The position numbers and the translations under genes are program-made. The notes below the pieces were generated by a model. That model ran no database searches. It had not been told where the DNA came from and saw only the letters and a list, made by a program, of their open reading frames with translations. Shown here one piece after another: positions 4,956 through 5,181 of a stretch of DNA of 5,181 nt. Source of the DNA: Cyanobacteria bacterium Co-bin13 (lineage in GTDB: Bacteria; Cyanobacteriota; Cyanobacteriia; Phormidesmidales; Phormidesmidaceae); contig JACVRP010000285.1 of assembly GCA_014534385.1 (NCBI GenBank), forward strand, positions 1 through 5,181. The letters run 5' to 3'. Positions within the stretch are counted from its first letter, which is position 1. Every line of letters begins with the position of its first letter.

Positions 4956-5018
4956 AGATTCTGGGGGCAGAGATGCGATGCCCCAAGAGGCCAGTCTCCG
5001 ACTCTTGTTTAAAGCAGC
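4946..5018 (+). terminator. Nested inverted-repeat structure at the aroC 3' end (possible terminator or structured RNA)
   Basis: A perfect 11-bp outer inverted repeat (GCTGCTTTAAA 4946-4956 / TTTAAAGCAGC 5008-5018) encloses two inner hairpins: GGGGCA (4964-4969) / TGCCCC (4979-4984) and CAAGAG (4984-4989) / CTCTTG (5002-5007). Together they would form a three-way junction. The aroC stop codon (4953-4955) lies in the left outer arm. The first inner stem can instead lengthen to 4959-4969/4979-4989 with one mismatch, using the bases of the second stem, so two alternative folds compete. Only three T residues follow the second hairpin, so it is not a standard terminator. It may still end or stabilise the aroC mRNA. 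Confidence 0.45.
4975..4997. repeat. Copy B of the short imperfect repeat (see 1762-1785)
   Basis: This 23-nt copy matches 1762-1785 at 21 of 24 aligned positions. The single missing base falls inside what is a HIP1 octamer in copy A (GCGATCGC there, GCGATGC here). It lies within the nested inverted-repeat structure downstream of aroC. Both copies are intergenic and each overlaps a small hairpin. Confidence 0.45.
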
Positions 5019-5067
5019 CGCAACCTGTGCGAGCCTAGGCGCTAACAGCTGTCCCACCCTTTTGCCT

Positions 5068-5181
5068 ATGAAGCTCTCCTCCCTCGGCACCGTGCCGGAA
5101 GAAGGCGTTTCGCACAACCCCGCAATCAAAAAGCGAGTCATGCTGCGGCTGGGCGACCTGCCCCACCTGACTAACTTCTCC
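5068..5181 (+). CDS. Probable cupin domain protein, N-terminal fragment (cut by window edge)
   Basis: An ATG at 5068 opens a frame that stays open for 38 codons to the right edge, beginning MKLSSLGTVPEEGVSHNP and continuing with AIKKRVMLRLGDLPHLTNFS. I recognise this as the beginning of a small cyanobacterial cupin-domain family in which the metal-binding cupin barrel follows directly (the His-rich motif would lie just beyond the edge). The function of that family is not known to me beyond the fold. No clear Shine-Dalgarno site precedes the ATG (the upstream bases are C- and T-rich), and no convincing promoter is seen in the 112 nt after aroC, so it might depend on read-through from aroC. A 177-residue open frame on the opposite strand over this region is a shadow. 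The identification rests on 38 residues only. Confidence 0.6.
   Translation, partial: MKLSSLGTVPEEGVSHNPAIKKRVMLRLGDLPHLTNFS

Noticed and set aside
4608..5141. 177-residue open frame on the minus strand across the aroC 3' end and the cupin gene start
   Set aside because: It is antisense to a certain gene (aroC), crosses the structured intergenic region, has a low-complexity Ala/Gly-rich sequence without recognisable domains, and fits the long chance frames common in GC-rich genes.
1..5181. Search for a new defence, mobile or CRISPR-like system
   Set aside because: No transposase, integrase, toxin-antitoxin pair, repeat-spacer array or cluster of unknown genes is seen; every long coding region fits a recognised cyanobacterial family.

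Overview
The window looks like a stretch of cyanobacterial chromosome carrying mostly housekeeping genes. The evidence is a gene for the small photosystem II assembly protein Psb34 (Ssl1498 family), a chorismate synthase and Cys-type glutathione peroxidase of cyanobacterial flavour, and four exact copies of the cyanobacterial HIP1 octamer GCGATCGC (948-955, 1762-1769, 2184-2191, 4278-4285), where chance predicts about 0.1 in 5 kb. The fairly GC-rich base composition would suit a filamentous Leptolyngbya/Nodosilinea-type or a Synechococcus-like lineage, but the genus cannot be fixed from this sequence.

Left half (1-2597) is all on the minus strand. Read in the direction of transcription it holds a metallo-beta-lactamase-fold protein with a degenerate metal motif (2597-1809), a 2-Cys glutathione peroxidase (1718-1233), Psb34 (1075-905) followed by a clear intrinsic terminator (863-825), and the N-terminal 266 residues of a UvrD-like P-loop helicase/ATPase that runs off the left edge (799-1).

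Right half (about 2781-5181) is all on the plus strand. A near-consensus SigA-type promoter (2781-2809) drives a membrane-anchored M23 (LytM-type) peptidoglycan peptidase. After a 32-nt spacer comes aroC (chorismate synthase), probably on the same transcript. The aroC 3' end carries an elaborate nested inverted repeat, and the first 38 codons of a probable cupin protein run off the right edge. The 2598-2856 interval is a divergent control region with separate promoters for the two halves.

The genes do not form an obvious single pathway. Psb34 and the glutathione peroxidase both fit photosynthetic or oxidative-stress physiology, the M23 peptidase belongs to cell-wall remodelling, and AroC completes the shikimate pathway. 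No mobile element, CRISPR array, tRNA, rRNA or recognisable new multi-gene system is present. The points most worth following are in the non-coding DNA (structured element after aroC, a related repeat pair, an RpaB-box-like site before psb34, a terminator squeezed against the helicase gene) and the apparently metal-ligand-poor MBL-fold protein.
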